Shown here: piece after piece, positions 6,602 to 14,669 of the stretch
Numbering within the stretch: position 1 is the stretch's first letter
How the letters are laid out: each line of letters starts with the position of its first letter
NCBI GenBank assembly: GCA_964412815.1
Contig: CAYPQF010000026.1
Span: 124,001 to 188,000 of the forward strand
DNA: 64,000 nucleotides
Direction of reading: 5' to 3'
From: JAOAFZ01 sp964412815
GTDB taxonomy: Bacteria > Patescibacteriota > Microgenomatia > UBA1406 > GWC2-37-13
Notes under the pieces: model-generated
The model's database searches: none
What the model was told of the DNA's origin: nothing
Seen by the model: the letters and a program-made list of their open reading frames with translations, nothing else
Program-made: the position numbers and the translations under genes

Positions 6602-7884
6602 TACAGTACGAACTTATTCCGTTGACACAGCCAGTTCATGCAACTATTGCCATTCCGGGCTCGAAAAGCTATACCAACCGAGCATTGATAATGGCGGCCT
6701 TGACCAAAGGTCCGGTCAGTATTATAAACCCGCTGTTTAGCGATGACACCGAGGCTCTCATCGAATGTTTGCAACTTCTTGGGATTCAGGTTGATGTTAC
6801 TTCATCCACGATTGTCGTACAGGGAGATGTTTCTCAGGTAAGCGATAAAGAATATGAATTGTTCGCACGGGATTCGGGTACTACGATACGGTTTTTACTG
6901 GCACTCCTCTGTGTCACCCCGGGCACCCAGATTCTCAAAGGTAGCAAGCGGTTACAGGAACGGCCGATCCGTGATCTGGTCGATGGATTGCGCCAGCTTG
7001 GCGCGGATATTGAGTATCTGGAACAGGATGGCGCTCCCCCGTTACGCATTCGTTCCAGCAGTCTGAATCCCGGGACTGCCCGTTTAAAAGGAGATATCAG
7101 CAGTCAGTTTTTTTCAGCAATTCTGATGATTGCGCCGGAAGTAGGTGCCGTCACCATCGAAGTTGAAGGCGAACAGATCTCAAAACCGTATATCGAGATG
7201 ACCATCGACTCAATGCGTCAGTGGGGCATACAAGTACGAAACCGATACTTCGAACGATACGAGGTACCACCAAATCAACACTACTCCCAAACCAGCTATC
7301 CCGTAGAGGGAGATTTCTCCAGTGCCGGATATTTTCTTGCCGCAGCAGCCCGTACTGGCTCTACTATTACACTGACCAACCTCAATCCATTTTCAAAACA
7401 AGCAGACCGTGACCTGTTGGATACCTTAGAAGAACTAGGGAGTACCGTGCAAAGAGATGATCAGAGTATAACTATCACCGGAGCTCCTATCCCCAACATC
7501 GATATTGATATGGAGGACTTTCCTGATCAGGTTCAGACAATGGCCGTGCTCGCCGCCTTTGCACCCGGAAACACCATTATTCGGGGTGTGCGCTCACTGC
7601 GGGTCAAAGAGACAGAACGGGTACTGGCACTTCAGCATGAACTCAAGAAGATGGGAATCAGTACCTCGGCAACCCACGATGTCCTTACTATAGCCGGTGG
7701 ATCACCACAAGGCGCAGAAATCGATACCTATAACGATCACCGTATGGCCATGTCATTCGCCATTGCCGGACTGACACTTCCGGGAATACGGATCAACAAC
7801 CCTCATGTGGTCCAAAAAACATTTCCGGATTTCTGGGATAAATTGCAACAGTTAGGCGTTCATATCAATAAAAAAGAGCTATAA
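6598..7884 (+). CDS. aroA: EPSP synthase (3-phosphoshikimate 1-carboxyvinyltransferase)
   Basis: It transfers the enolpyruvyl group of PEP to shikimate-3-phosphate. The N-terminal GSKSYTNRALIMAAL carries the shikimate-phosphate/PEP-binding lysine. ARDSGTTIRFLLAL and KGSKRLQERPI follow, and near the C-terminus TYNDHRMAMSFAIAGL is the conserved catalytic block. The length (428 aa) is standard for the two-domain inside-out barrel. Translation is coupled to aroB by a 4-base overlap; aroK begins 7 bases downstream. It has Ala where many class I enzymes have Gly-Asn-Ala-Gly-Thr (here ARDSGTT), so glyphosate-class assignment is open. Confidence 0.96.
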   Translation: MIQYELIPLTQPVHATIAIPGSKSYTNRALIMAALTKGPVSIINPLFSDDTEALIECLQLLGIQVDVTSSTIVVQGDVSQVSDKEYELFARDSGTTIRFLLALLCVTPGTQILKGSKRLQERPIRDLVDGLRQLGADIEYLEQDGAPPLRIRSSSLNPGTARLKGDISSQFFSAILMIAPEVGAVTIEVEGEQISKPYIEMTIDSMRQWGIQVRNRYFERYEVPPNQHYSQTSYPVEGDFSSAGYFLAAAARTGSTITLTNLNPFSKQADRDLLDTLEELGSTVQRDDQSITITGAPIPNIDIDMEDFPDQVQTMAVLAAFAPGNTIIRGVRSLRVKETERVLALQHELKKMGISTSATHDVLTIAGGSPQGAEIDTYNDHRMAMSFAIAGLTLPGIRINNPHVVQKTFPDFWDKLQQLGVHINKKEL

Positions 7885-7885
7885 T
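7880..7885 (+). promoter_or_regulatory. Candidate internal -10 element before aroK
   Basis: TATAAT overlaps the aroA stop codon and ends 6 bases before the aroK ATG. It would give a leaderless internal transcript for the distal aro genes, independent of the attenuator. No good -35 is visible, so the match may be chance. Confidence 0.3.
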
Positions 7886-7891
7886 ACAACT

Positions 7892-8404
7892 ATGAAATAT
7901 GTGCTTATCGGGTTTATGGGTTCGGGTAAAACATCAGTCGCGACTGCGCTGGCCCAGAAGCTTGGGTTTTCGGTGATTGAGATGGATACCCTGGTCTACC
8001 AGAAAACGGGGTGTGCCGACATGAATGAGGTCTTTGCTAAAGGTGGCGAACTCCTGTTAAGAGAAACAGAGATTGCACTCGCAAAGGAGCATCGAGCAGC
8101 TTCCCACGTTGTCATCTCAACAGGCGGAGGGGTTGTAATGAATAAGATTATTTTGGATTATTTAAAGGAACACCAGGGACAGGTTATCTTTCTTGAAAGC
8201 TCGTTCAAGACTGTTGCCGAACGGGTAGCAGCCGATAGTACGCCCCGTCCGCTGTTCCAGAACCTTGCTCAGGCTGAAAGACTGTACCAGCTGCGATTGC
8301 CGTTGTACCGCGCCTATAGCGATATTCAGATACAGACAGATAAAAAGACAGTCGATCAGATTGTCCAGGAAATTACCCAGTTTATCGAATCATATGAAGA
8401 TTAA
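7892..8404 (+). CDS. aroK: Shikimate kinase
   Basis: It phosphorylates shikimate with ATP. The P-loop GFMGSGKTS lies at residues 7-15. EMDTLV supplies the magnesium/substrate aspartate, RETE the substrate region and STGGGVV the shikimate-binding glycine loop; STPRPLFQ is the lid with its conserved arginine. 170 aa is the normal size of this NMP-kinase-fold enzyme. It overlaps the aroE start by 11 bases, typical of this compact operon. Confidence 0.95.
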   Translation: MKYVLIGFMGSGKTSVATALAQKLGFSVIEMDTLVYQKTGCADMNEVFAKGGELLLRETEIALAKEHRAASHVVISTGGGVVMNKIILDYLKEHQGQVIFLESSFKTVAERVAADSTPRPLFQNLAQAERLYQLRLPLYRAYSDIQIQTDKKTVDQIVQEITQFIESYED

Positions 8405-9212
8405 CGGTGCCACACAGCTTTGTATTATTATTGGCGATCCGGTAGCGCATTCGCTGTCCCCTGCAATGCATAATGCCGCGTACCAGGCACTGGGCATAGA
8501 CGACCAGTTTGTATTTGCTGCAGCCCGTGTTCAAGGTGAAGATCTAGAGACTGTTGCACAAGCGGTCCGGGCAATGGGAATCCGCGGATTAACCTGTACT
8601 ATTCCGCACAAGATAGAGATTATGCAGTATCTGGACGAAGTAGATCCGGTCGCACAAACAATTGGCGCAGTCAATACCGTCGTCAACAAAAACGGTAGAC
8701 TGGTCGGATATAACACAGACTGGCTGGGAGTGGTTACCCCGCTTACCCAAAGAACGTCACTTAAAGGAAAACGGGTAGCATTGATTGGAGCCGGAGGGGC
8801 AGCCCGGGCTATGGCCTATGGAGTTACCGCACAGGGAGCAGAACTTTCGATCTTTAACCGGACCCGCGAGAACGCTGAGGAGATTGCTCGGGATCTGGGA
8901 GGTTCGGCATACTCATTTGACGAGCTACCGCAGGTACAGAATCACGATATTATTCTCAATGCCACATCCGTAGGTATGGGAGAACAGGAAGGAGTCTCTC
9001 CTGTTCCGGCATCCTATCTGCATGAGGGACAGATTGTCTTTGATGCCGTCTATAAACCACGACAGACACGCTTATTGCAAGACGCCGCTACAGCCGGAGC
9101 TGACTGCATCGAGGGCTGGGAGATGCTGTTACATCAGGGTACCGCCCAGTTTGAACTTTATACCGGAAAGCAGGCACCGGTTGACATTATGAAACAGATT
9201 ATTACCCCATGA
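8394..9212 (+). CDS. aroE: Shikimate dehydrogenase
   Basis: It reduces 3-dehydroshikimate to shikimate with NADPH. DPVAHSLSPAMHN (near residues 15-27) binds substrate, TCTIPHK carries the catalytic lysine, and GAGGAARA is the Rossmann nucleotide loop; FNRTRENAEE suits NADPH binding. I start at ATG 8394 (MKINGATQL). An upstream in-frame ATG at 8265 would overlap most of the end of aroK with a sequence unlike the family. 272 aa is typical. The stop overlaps the aroD start. Confidence 0.95.
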   Translation: MKINGATQLCIIIGDPVAHSLSPAMHNAAYQALGIDDQFVFAAARVQGEDLETVAQAVRAMGIRGLTCTIPHKIEIMQYLDEVDPVAQTIGAVNTVVNKNGRLVGYNTDWLGVVTPLTQRTSLKGKRVALIGAGGAARAMAYGVTAQGAELSIFNRTRENAEEIARDLGGSAYSFDELPQVQNHDIILNATSVGMGEQEGVSPVPASYLHEGQIVFDAVYKPRQTRLLQDAATAGADCIEGWEMLLHQGTAQFELYTGKQAPVDIMKQIITP

Positions 9213-9883
9213 ACATGATTCGAATTTGTGTACCCGTCACCGGTTCAACCAGACAGGACTTTTTTGATGCACTCGATCAGGCGCAAACACAGGCTGAGTT
9301 TATCGAATTACGGGTTGATTACTGTAGTGAATTTACCCCGCAAGATATCCCGTCACTGAAACAACGGGTCCACAAGCCCGCCATCTTTACCTGTCGAAGT
9401 CAGGCAGAAGGAGGATTCTATTCCGGGACCGAAGCGGAACGTATACAGATGCTTGAAGCAGGCATAACAGCTGGTTTTCCCTATGTAGATATCGAATGGT
9501 CTACACTTCAGAACAGCCAGCTATCCCGCTCACCCAACACACAGCTCATTATCTCCTATCATAATTTTGAACGTACACCTTCGTTTTCGGATCTTGAACG
9601 TATTATGCATGAGATCGCTTCATTTGATCCTGATATCATCAAGATCGCCACCATGACTCACGAAGATCAGGATGTACACACTCTCTTTCGCCTGCTGGCA
9701 CACCGTACCCAAGAGATGATTGTACTGGGAATGGGAGAACCCGGTAAAATTGTTCGCATACTCAGTCCGTACCTGGGAGGCTATCTGACATTTGCTTCCA
9801 GCGTTGCCGGAACAACAGCCCCTGGACAAATTGATATTGAAACACTTACACAACTATACCAATCTATAAATTCACATCTGTAA
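9209..9883 (+). CDS. aroD: 3-dehydroquinate dehydratase, type I
   Basis: It dehydrates 3-dehydroquinate to 3-dehydroshikimate through a Schiff base. FIELRVDY is the substrate-binding start of the barrel, ISYHNFERTP holds the catalytic histidine and IIKIATM the Schiff-base lysine. GMGEPGKIVRI and the SSVAGTTAPGQI loop close the active site. 224 aa is short but complete for type I. It begins within the last codons of aroE (ATGA) and ends one base before aroC. Confidence 0.95.
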   Translation: MNMIRICVPVTGSTRQDFFDALDQAQTQAEFIELRVDYCSEFTPQDIPSLKQRVHKPAIFTCRSQAEGGFYSGTEAERIQMLEAGITAGFPYVDIEWSTLQNSQLSRSPNTQLIISYHNFERTPSFSDLERIMHEIASFDPDIIKIATMTHEDQDVHTLFRLLAHRTQEMIVLGMGEPGKIVRILSPYLGGYLTFASSVAGTTAPGQIDIETLTQLYQSINSHL

Positions 9884-9884
9884 T

Positions 9885-11054
9885 ATGTTACGGTTTATCA
9901 CATCGGGAGAATCACACGGAAAAGCGGTACTGGTTACCATCGAAGGAATGCCATCAAATGTCCCCATATCCCTGGAAGAGATTCAGGCAGAGATGCGCAA
10001 ACGACAAAAGGGCTCGGGTGCCGGTGGTCGGATGTTGATCGAGTCGGACGAAGTGGAGATCCTTTCCGGTGTTCGCTTTGGAAAGACTATTGGATCCCCC
10101 ATTACACTGATTATCAGAAACAAGGATTTTGAGAACTGGGGCGAGAAGATGAGTTCTGCAGATCAGTCTGACGAAATAAAAGCCTCAGCACAGGTAACCA
10201 ATCCCCGACCGGGACATGTTGATCTCCCGGGGGTGCAAAAATATCATTTTGATGATGTCAGAAACGTACTTGAACGGGCATCAGCACGGGAAACAACCGC
10301 ACGTGTTGCCGCCGGCGCTGTCTTTAAGCAGTTGCTCGCGCCGTTTGGTATCGAAATAGCCAGCCATACCCTTCAGATTGGCGCTGTTCGTCTGGAAAAA
10401 GCGGACTATACTTTTGATGAGGTCAAGCTGAGTTATCAGGAAAGTCCGGAGATCCGCTGCATAGATCCCGATACGGCAATGAAGATGGACGCCGCTATTA
10501 TGCAAGCCCGACAGGAAATGAATACTCTAGGAGGGATTGTCGAGATCTGGGCAGTTGGCGTACCCGTCGGACTGGGAAGCTATGTCCATTATGACCGAAA
10601 AATAGATGGTCAGATTGCACAAGCTTTAATGAGCATTCAGTCAGTCAAGGCAGTTGAGATTGGTGAAGGCGTAGACGCAGCCACCAGATTTGGTTCTGAA
10701 GTTCATGACGAGATTCAGTACACACACGATAAAGGATATCACCGGCTGACGAATCGTGCAGGAGGCATCGAAGGTGGTGTTACCAATGGAATGCCGATTG
10801 TGGTTCGCGTGTACCATAAGCCGATTTCTACCTTGTATAAACCCATGAACACTATCGATATTCAGACCAAAGAGACAACCAAGGCGACCGTTGAACGCTC
10901 CGATATCTGTATCGTTCCACGGGGGGCTGTGGTATCAGAGAGCATGCTAGCGTTTGTGATTGCACAGCAGTTACTGGAGATGTTTGGAAATGGAGCGCTG
11001 GAAGATATTAAAGCAGCATATGATCAGTATTCTTCCCGTATTAGCCGTTCGTAA
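9885..11054 (+). CDS. aroC: Chorismate synthase
   Basis: It makes chorismate from EPSP with reduced FMN as cofactor, the last common step of the pathway. GESHGKA near the N-terminus, RPGHVDLPGVQKYHFDD, and RASARETTARVAAGA are the three family signatures. HDEIQYTHDKGYHR and NRAGGIEGGVTNG follow in the flavin/substrate region. 389 aa is normal. It completes a full seven-step set in one operon and feeds trpE, tyrA and pheA. Confidence 0.97.
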   Translation: MLRFITSGESHGKAVLVTIEGMPSNVPISLEEIQAEMRKRQKGSGAGGRMLIESDEVEILSGVRFGKTIGSPITLIIRNKDFENWGEKMSSADQSDEIKASAQVTNPRPGHVDLPGVQKYHFDDVRNVLERASARETTARVAAGAVFKQLLAPFGIEIASHTLQIGAVRLEKADYTFDEVKLSYQESPEIRCIDPDTAMKMDAAIMQARQEMNTLGGIVEIWAVGVPVGLGSYVHYDRKIDGQIAQALMSIQSVKAVEIGEGVDAATRFGSEVHDEIQYTHDKGYHRLTNRAGGIEGGVTNGMPIVVRVYHKPISTLYKPMNTIDIQTKETTKATVERSDICIVPRGAVVSESMLAFVIAQQLLEMFGNGALEDIKAAYDQYSSRISRS

Positions 11055-11060
11055 CCTAAT

Positions 11061-11321
11061 ATGACCAATCCATCACACATTGTATTTTATGGAGCACCCT
11101 GGTGCAGCGACTGTCGCCGATCAAAAGCAGTATTCGCCGAGATGAATGTTGCATACCATTATATCGATCTCTCAGTCGACCCGTCCGCGGCAGAAACGGT
11201 TACCACGATAAATAACGGCTTTCAGAGTATTCCGACCATTGTATTTCCCGACGGGACCATTCTGGTAGAACCGGAAGATGAAGAACTGAGAACTGTGATT
11301 ACCCGGAATACAACTGCATAG
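11061..11321 (+). CDS. Glutaredoxin-like thiol-redox protein
   Basis: An 86-aa thioredoxin-fold protein with the redox motif WCSDC (residues 15-19, a CxxC pair) and the cis-proline loop QSIPTIVFPDG, as in mycoredoxin/NrdH-type glutaredoxins. It follows aroC by 6 bases and ends the operon. A specific partner cannot be told from the sequence; it might serve general disulfide reduction. It ends 12 bases before the convergent PBP gene, with no clear terminator between them. Confidence 0.85.
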   Translation: MTNPSHIVFYGAPWCSDCRRSKAVFAEMNVAYHYIDLSVDPSAAETVTTINNGFQSIPTIVFPDGTILVEPEDEELRTVITRNTTA

Positions 11322-11333
11322 TGCGACAGGTGA

Positions 11334-13868
11334 TTAGTTTAACGGCGCCCGGGGAGTGATCGCAAATGGCTTTCCGCAGCCCGCCATATATTCAGTACCG
11401 GCGATAAAGACCTCTGTTTTTCCGAAACATTGTTGCTCTATAATATTTGCAGGCTTCTCATACCATTCCTGTACGGTAGTATAGTCTTTATCCTGATTGA
11501 GCAGGAACTCCATTACCCGATGCCAGATTGGCGCTGCTCCGGTAACACCAGAGACTAGATACTGATTCATGGGAGTATTATCATTGTTGCCTACCCAGAC
11601 CGTTACCAGATATTCCGGTGTATACCCGATTGTCCAGTTATCCTTCAGATCGTTGGTAGTACCGGTCTTAACCGCTACCCGATGGTTTGGAATCTCAAGC
11701 AACGAGCCGGCTCCGAATGCGGATTGTCGGGCAACATTATCTGACAGGATGTCGGATATAATATAGGCGACACCTGAATTCATAACCAGTTTCGGTTCTT
11801 CTTTCTCAAATTCCAGATTCGCGTTACCTCTGGTATCAATTGACTTAATGCCATTTGCTTCGTTCCAGTATCCACCACTGGCAAACACACCAAATGCTTC
11901 AGCCATATCAGTCATACGAACCTCACCCCCGCCAAGCGTTATGGACAGCCCATAGCGGGTGCGATCAGTCCATGTATCAATTCCCATCTTTTCAGCATGG
12001 TTCAGAAACCGGTCAACTCCAATACTTTGCAGTACTTTAACAGCTGGAATGTTGTAAGAGTTAGCAAGTGAGTTACGCATAGTAACCCGGCCATGGAAAC
12101 GTCCATCATAGTTCACCGGAACATACGGTTCACTACCGGGGATATCAATTCGAGTTGGAACATCATCAATGAGTGTTGCTGCTGTATATCCATTTTCTAG
12201 TGCCAGAGAATACATTACCGGCTTGATGGTACTTCCCGGCTGCCGGAGTGCATCAGTCACATTAAAGGCACCGTTTGGTTGCTGGAAATAGTCAACAGAT
12301 CCAACCATGGCAAGAATCTCTCCCGTAGCCGGATCAGTCACGACAATAGCTCCATTCGATATATTGGCATACTTCACTTTTTCAATCTCTTCTTTGAGAA
12401 TCTGCTCAGCCTGTTGCTGAATCTTGAGATCAAGTGTGGTTGTTACCCGTAATCCTCCTTCTTCAACCATCTGAACTCCATATTTTTCTTCCAGTTTTTG
12501 TTTAATATAGAACACAAAATGTGGTGCTTTAATATCTATCTTCAGTGGCACTATAGCCAGTTCTTTCTTGGTAGCAGATTCATACTGCTCGGGAGTAATA
12601 AACTTTTCGTCGCGCATTCGTCGCAACACTTCGTTTCTTCGTTTCTTTGCCAGATCAGGATTGAGATAGGGCGAATAGAGTGACGGAGCCTGTGGTAATC
12701 CGGCAAGCAGAGCTGCTTCTTCCAGTTTGAGATCCTTAGCTGGTTTTCCGAAGAAGGTATTGGCCGCTTCTTCTATGCCATACGCTGAGCCGCCATACGG
12801 GACCTGGTTAAGATACATCTCGAGAATCTGATTTTTAGAGTACAGTCGCTCGGTCCATACTGCAAGAATCACCTCTTTTACTTTGCGTTCAATAGTTCGT
12901 TCCGGTGTCAGCAGAGATGACTTGACCAGCTGCTGAGTAATCGTTGATCCTCCCTGCAGTTCTCCGGTTAAATAGGTATCCTTGATTGCCCGAACCATAC
13001 CTCCAAACAACGATATGCCAAAATGATAGTAAAAATCCTTATCTTCGACCGCGATAGTAGCTTGAGAAATATACTCAGGAAGCTCATCTAAAGAGACCGG
13101 GGTACGATTCTGATCCCGATAAATCTCATACAACAGTTCTCCGTTCCGGTCATAGATATGAGTTGATGTCGGAAAGTTCATCTTCCCGATATTACGCGGA
13201 GAAGGTAATGCTTTGACGAAAATGTATGACTGCCAGATAACGACACCTGCCACTACAAACAGGGCAGCGATAACCACATACATAAATCGGTGAGAAACAA
13301 CAAAACGACCGGTAGCTTTCATCCCACGCCAGATACCCGGAAAGATATTAACCTTATTCAGTATCCAGAGAATCCCATTTACAAAGGTGCGGATTGCGTG
13401 AGTAATATGATAGATGCGAAGCCGGGGCAGAGAGATAACTGGCTTGTTTATCTGCGGGAGTGTTACCGAAGGGAGAGTTACCTTGGGCATAGTCACATTC
13501 GGGACTACCAGCCGGGGCATGCGCAGTTTTGGGAGCGACACCGCTGGCATCGAGAAACGGGGACGTTTCAATTGAGGGATAGACAATTTCTGCAATGAAA
13601 ACCGTATCCGGGGCAGCGTTGGTTGAGGCATCTGAACCTGGGGAAGTTTTGGCAGTGAGAGACGAATCTTGCTGGCTTCTTGCGCCATATTGCGAACGAT
13701 AGTCCAGATTATTGTGACAATGTAATATGGTGTCAGAATAACTTGCAGTATTGCCTGTCCAATAAAAGAAGTCGCCTGTATAGTTGCATAGGCGATAAAA
13801 AAGAACGGTTCAGATAGCAGTCGCAGAACTTTTTTTAGATAGTACACAAGGACGTAAAACATTTCCAC
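11334..13868 (-). CDS. Bifunctional class A penicillin-binding protein with proline-ladder N-terminus
   Basis: It polymerises glycan strands and cross-links peptides of the cell wall. The GT51 domain shows AVEDKDFYYHFG (Glu 275) and GGSTITQQLVK. The transpeptidase domain has the SxxK serine at 546 (PGSTIK), SYN at 604-606 and KTGT at 734-737. The main membrane helix is about 195-218. The 195-residue N-terminal extension is unusual: hydrophobic residues 21-58 may form a membrane hairpin, and residues 97-150 are a pentapeptide array with prolines at exactly 98, 103, 108 and so on to 148 (consensus hydrophobic-Pro-x-hydrophobic-Ser/Thr). The gene faces the aro operon end; a sortase gene precedes it. 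Confidence 0.95.
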   Translation of the reverse strand: MEMFYVLVYYLKKVLRLLSEPFFFIAYATIQATSFIGQAILQVILTPYYIVTIIWTIVRNMAQEASKIRLSLPKLPQVQMPQPTLPRIRFSLQKLSIPQLKRPRFSMPAVSLPKLRMPRLVVPNVTMPKVTLPSVTLPQINKPVISLPRLRIYHITHAIRTFVNGILWILNKVNIFPGIWRGMKATGRFVVSHRFMYVVIAALFVVAGVVIWQSYIFVKALPSPRNIGKMNFPTSTHIYDRNGELLYEIYRDQNRTPVSLDELPEYISQATIAVEDKDFYYHFGISLFGGMVRAIKDTYLTGELQGGSTITQQLVKSSLLTPERTIERKVKEVILAVWTERLYSKNQILEMYLNQVPYGGSAYGIEEAANTFFGKPAKDLKLEEAALLAGLPQAPSLYSPYLNPDLAKKRRNEVLRRMRDEKFITPEQYESATKKELAIVPLKIDIKAPHFVFYIKQKLEEKYGVQMVEEGGLRVTTTLDLKIQQQAEQILKEEIEKVKYANISNGAIVVTDPATGEILAMVGSVDYFQQPNGAFNVTDALRQPGSTIKPVMYSLALENGYTAATLIDDVPTRIDIPGSEPYVPVNYDGRFHGRVTMRNSLANSYNIPAVKVLQSIGVDRFLNHAEKMGIDTWTDRTRYGLSITLGGGEVRMTDMAEAFGVFASGGYWNEANGIKSIDTRGNANLEFEKEEPKLVMNSGVAYIISDILSDNVARQSAFGAGSLLEIPNHRVAVKTGTTNDLKDNWTIGYTPEYLVTVWVGNNDNTPMNQYLVSGVTGAAPIWHRVMEFLLNQDKDYTTVQEWYEKPANIIEQQCFGKTEVFIAGTEYMAGCGKPFAITPRAPLN
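13419..13580 (-). repeat. Pentapeptide (15-base) proline repeat within the PBP gene
   Basis: Eleven prolines occur every fifth residue without a break (residues 98-148 of the PBP). Units look like MPKVT, LPSVT, LPKLR and MPRLV. The array lies on the cytoplasmic side of the main membrane helix if the N-terminal hydrophobic stretch is a hairpin. Confidence 0.85.
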
Positions 13869-13903
13869 TATTATACATCATATTATAGGATATTACAATA
13901 GAG

Positions 13904-14659
13904 TTAGAGATTTGGTAGATTTTTGAGTTTTGCGCGAACTACCAAGCGATTCCAGTAGGTGCCAGGCGGGACACAAGTGATCACCGTCAAATACGATGCG
14001 TCATACCGCTGTTCAAGAACTGATACTTGTTCGGGTTTTACTACAAACATCTCATATACCTCGTACTCATACTTCTCCCCTAACATTGATATCTCTATTA
14101 TATCGCCTTTTTCCAAAGATGGAAGGTAAGTGAAGATCGTTTTGTAATCTTTGGGATCATACAGTTGTGGAAGGGTTGAGTGACCGAAGATCGCAACATT
14201 CCCGTATTCCCCAGGCAAGGAAGTAGGTAAGTAGTGTATCAAACTCTGTGAAAGATCATCAGAACCTACCTTAACTACTGCATCCTGGATATTGAGTTTC
14301 GGGATGTTAAGGGTATATTCTTTAACTGTAATCTCATTGGAGACCAGTACTTGTGGTTTTGAAGGAAACCAAACACTCGCCTGCACAAAGTCGCGGAGGT
14401 TGCTGGAAAAGACATCATAACTTCCCAGCACGGAGTTGGCTTCTTCTACCGATGTAGCCAGCTGTGTTCGAGGAATCGGACTGGAGACTCCTTGTTCGAT
14501 AAAGAGTCGGGAATAGATTTCAAATGAAATTATAGGATAGAAAGACCAGAACATTAAAATCGCACCGAATGTAAGAAAAATATACGAAAAAGATCTCACC
14601 AGATCCTTCTTTACACTAGAGGTACGTGGTTGTTCTTTGACGTACGCGTAGAGAGCCAT
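13904..14659 (-). CDS. Sortase family transpeptidase
   Basis: A membrane-anchored cysteine transpeptidase that attaches surface proteins to the wall or joins pilin-like subunits. An N-terminal helix lies at about residues 25-45. LNIPKLNI opens the sortase barrel, FGHST gives the catalytic histidine, TVITCVPPGT the catalytic cysteine and WNRLVV the arginine. At 251 aa it is a complete sortase; the TCxPxGT...RLVV pattern is that of class D/E types. It lies between the PBP and a large membrane protein, all on the minus strand. Candidate substrates with LPDTG and MPVAG motifs lie at 24846-25577. Confidence 0.93.
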   Translation of the reverse strand: MALYAYVKEQPRTSSVKKDLVRSFSYIFLTFGAILMFWSFYPIISFEIYSRLFIEQGVSSPIPRTQLATSVEEANSVLGSYDVFSSNLRDFVQASVWFPSKPQVLVSNEITVKEYTLNIPKLNIQDAVVKVGSDDLSQSLIHYLPTSLPGEYGNVAIFGHSTLPQLYDPKDYKTIFTYLPSLEKGDIIEISMLGEKYEYEVYEMFVVKPEQVSVLEQRYDASYLTVITCVPPGTYWNRLVVRAKLKNLPNL

Positions 14660-14669
14660 AGACTACATA

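Noticed and set aside
8265..8393. Upstream start for aroE
   Set aside because: It would overlap aroK by about 140 bases with a Cys/Arg-rich sequence unlike shikimate dehydrogenases.
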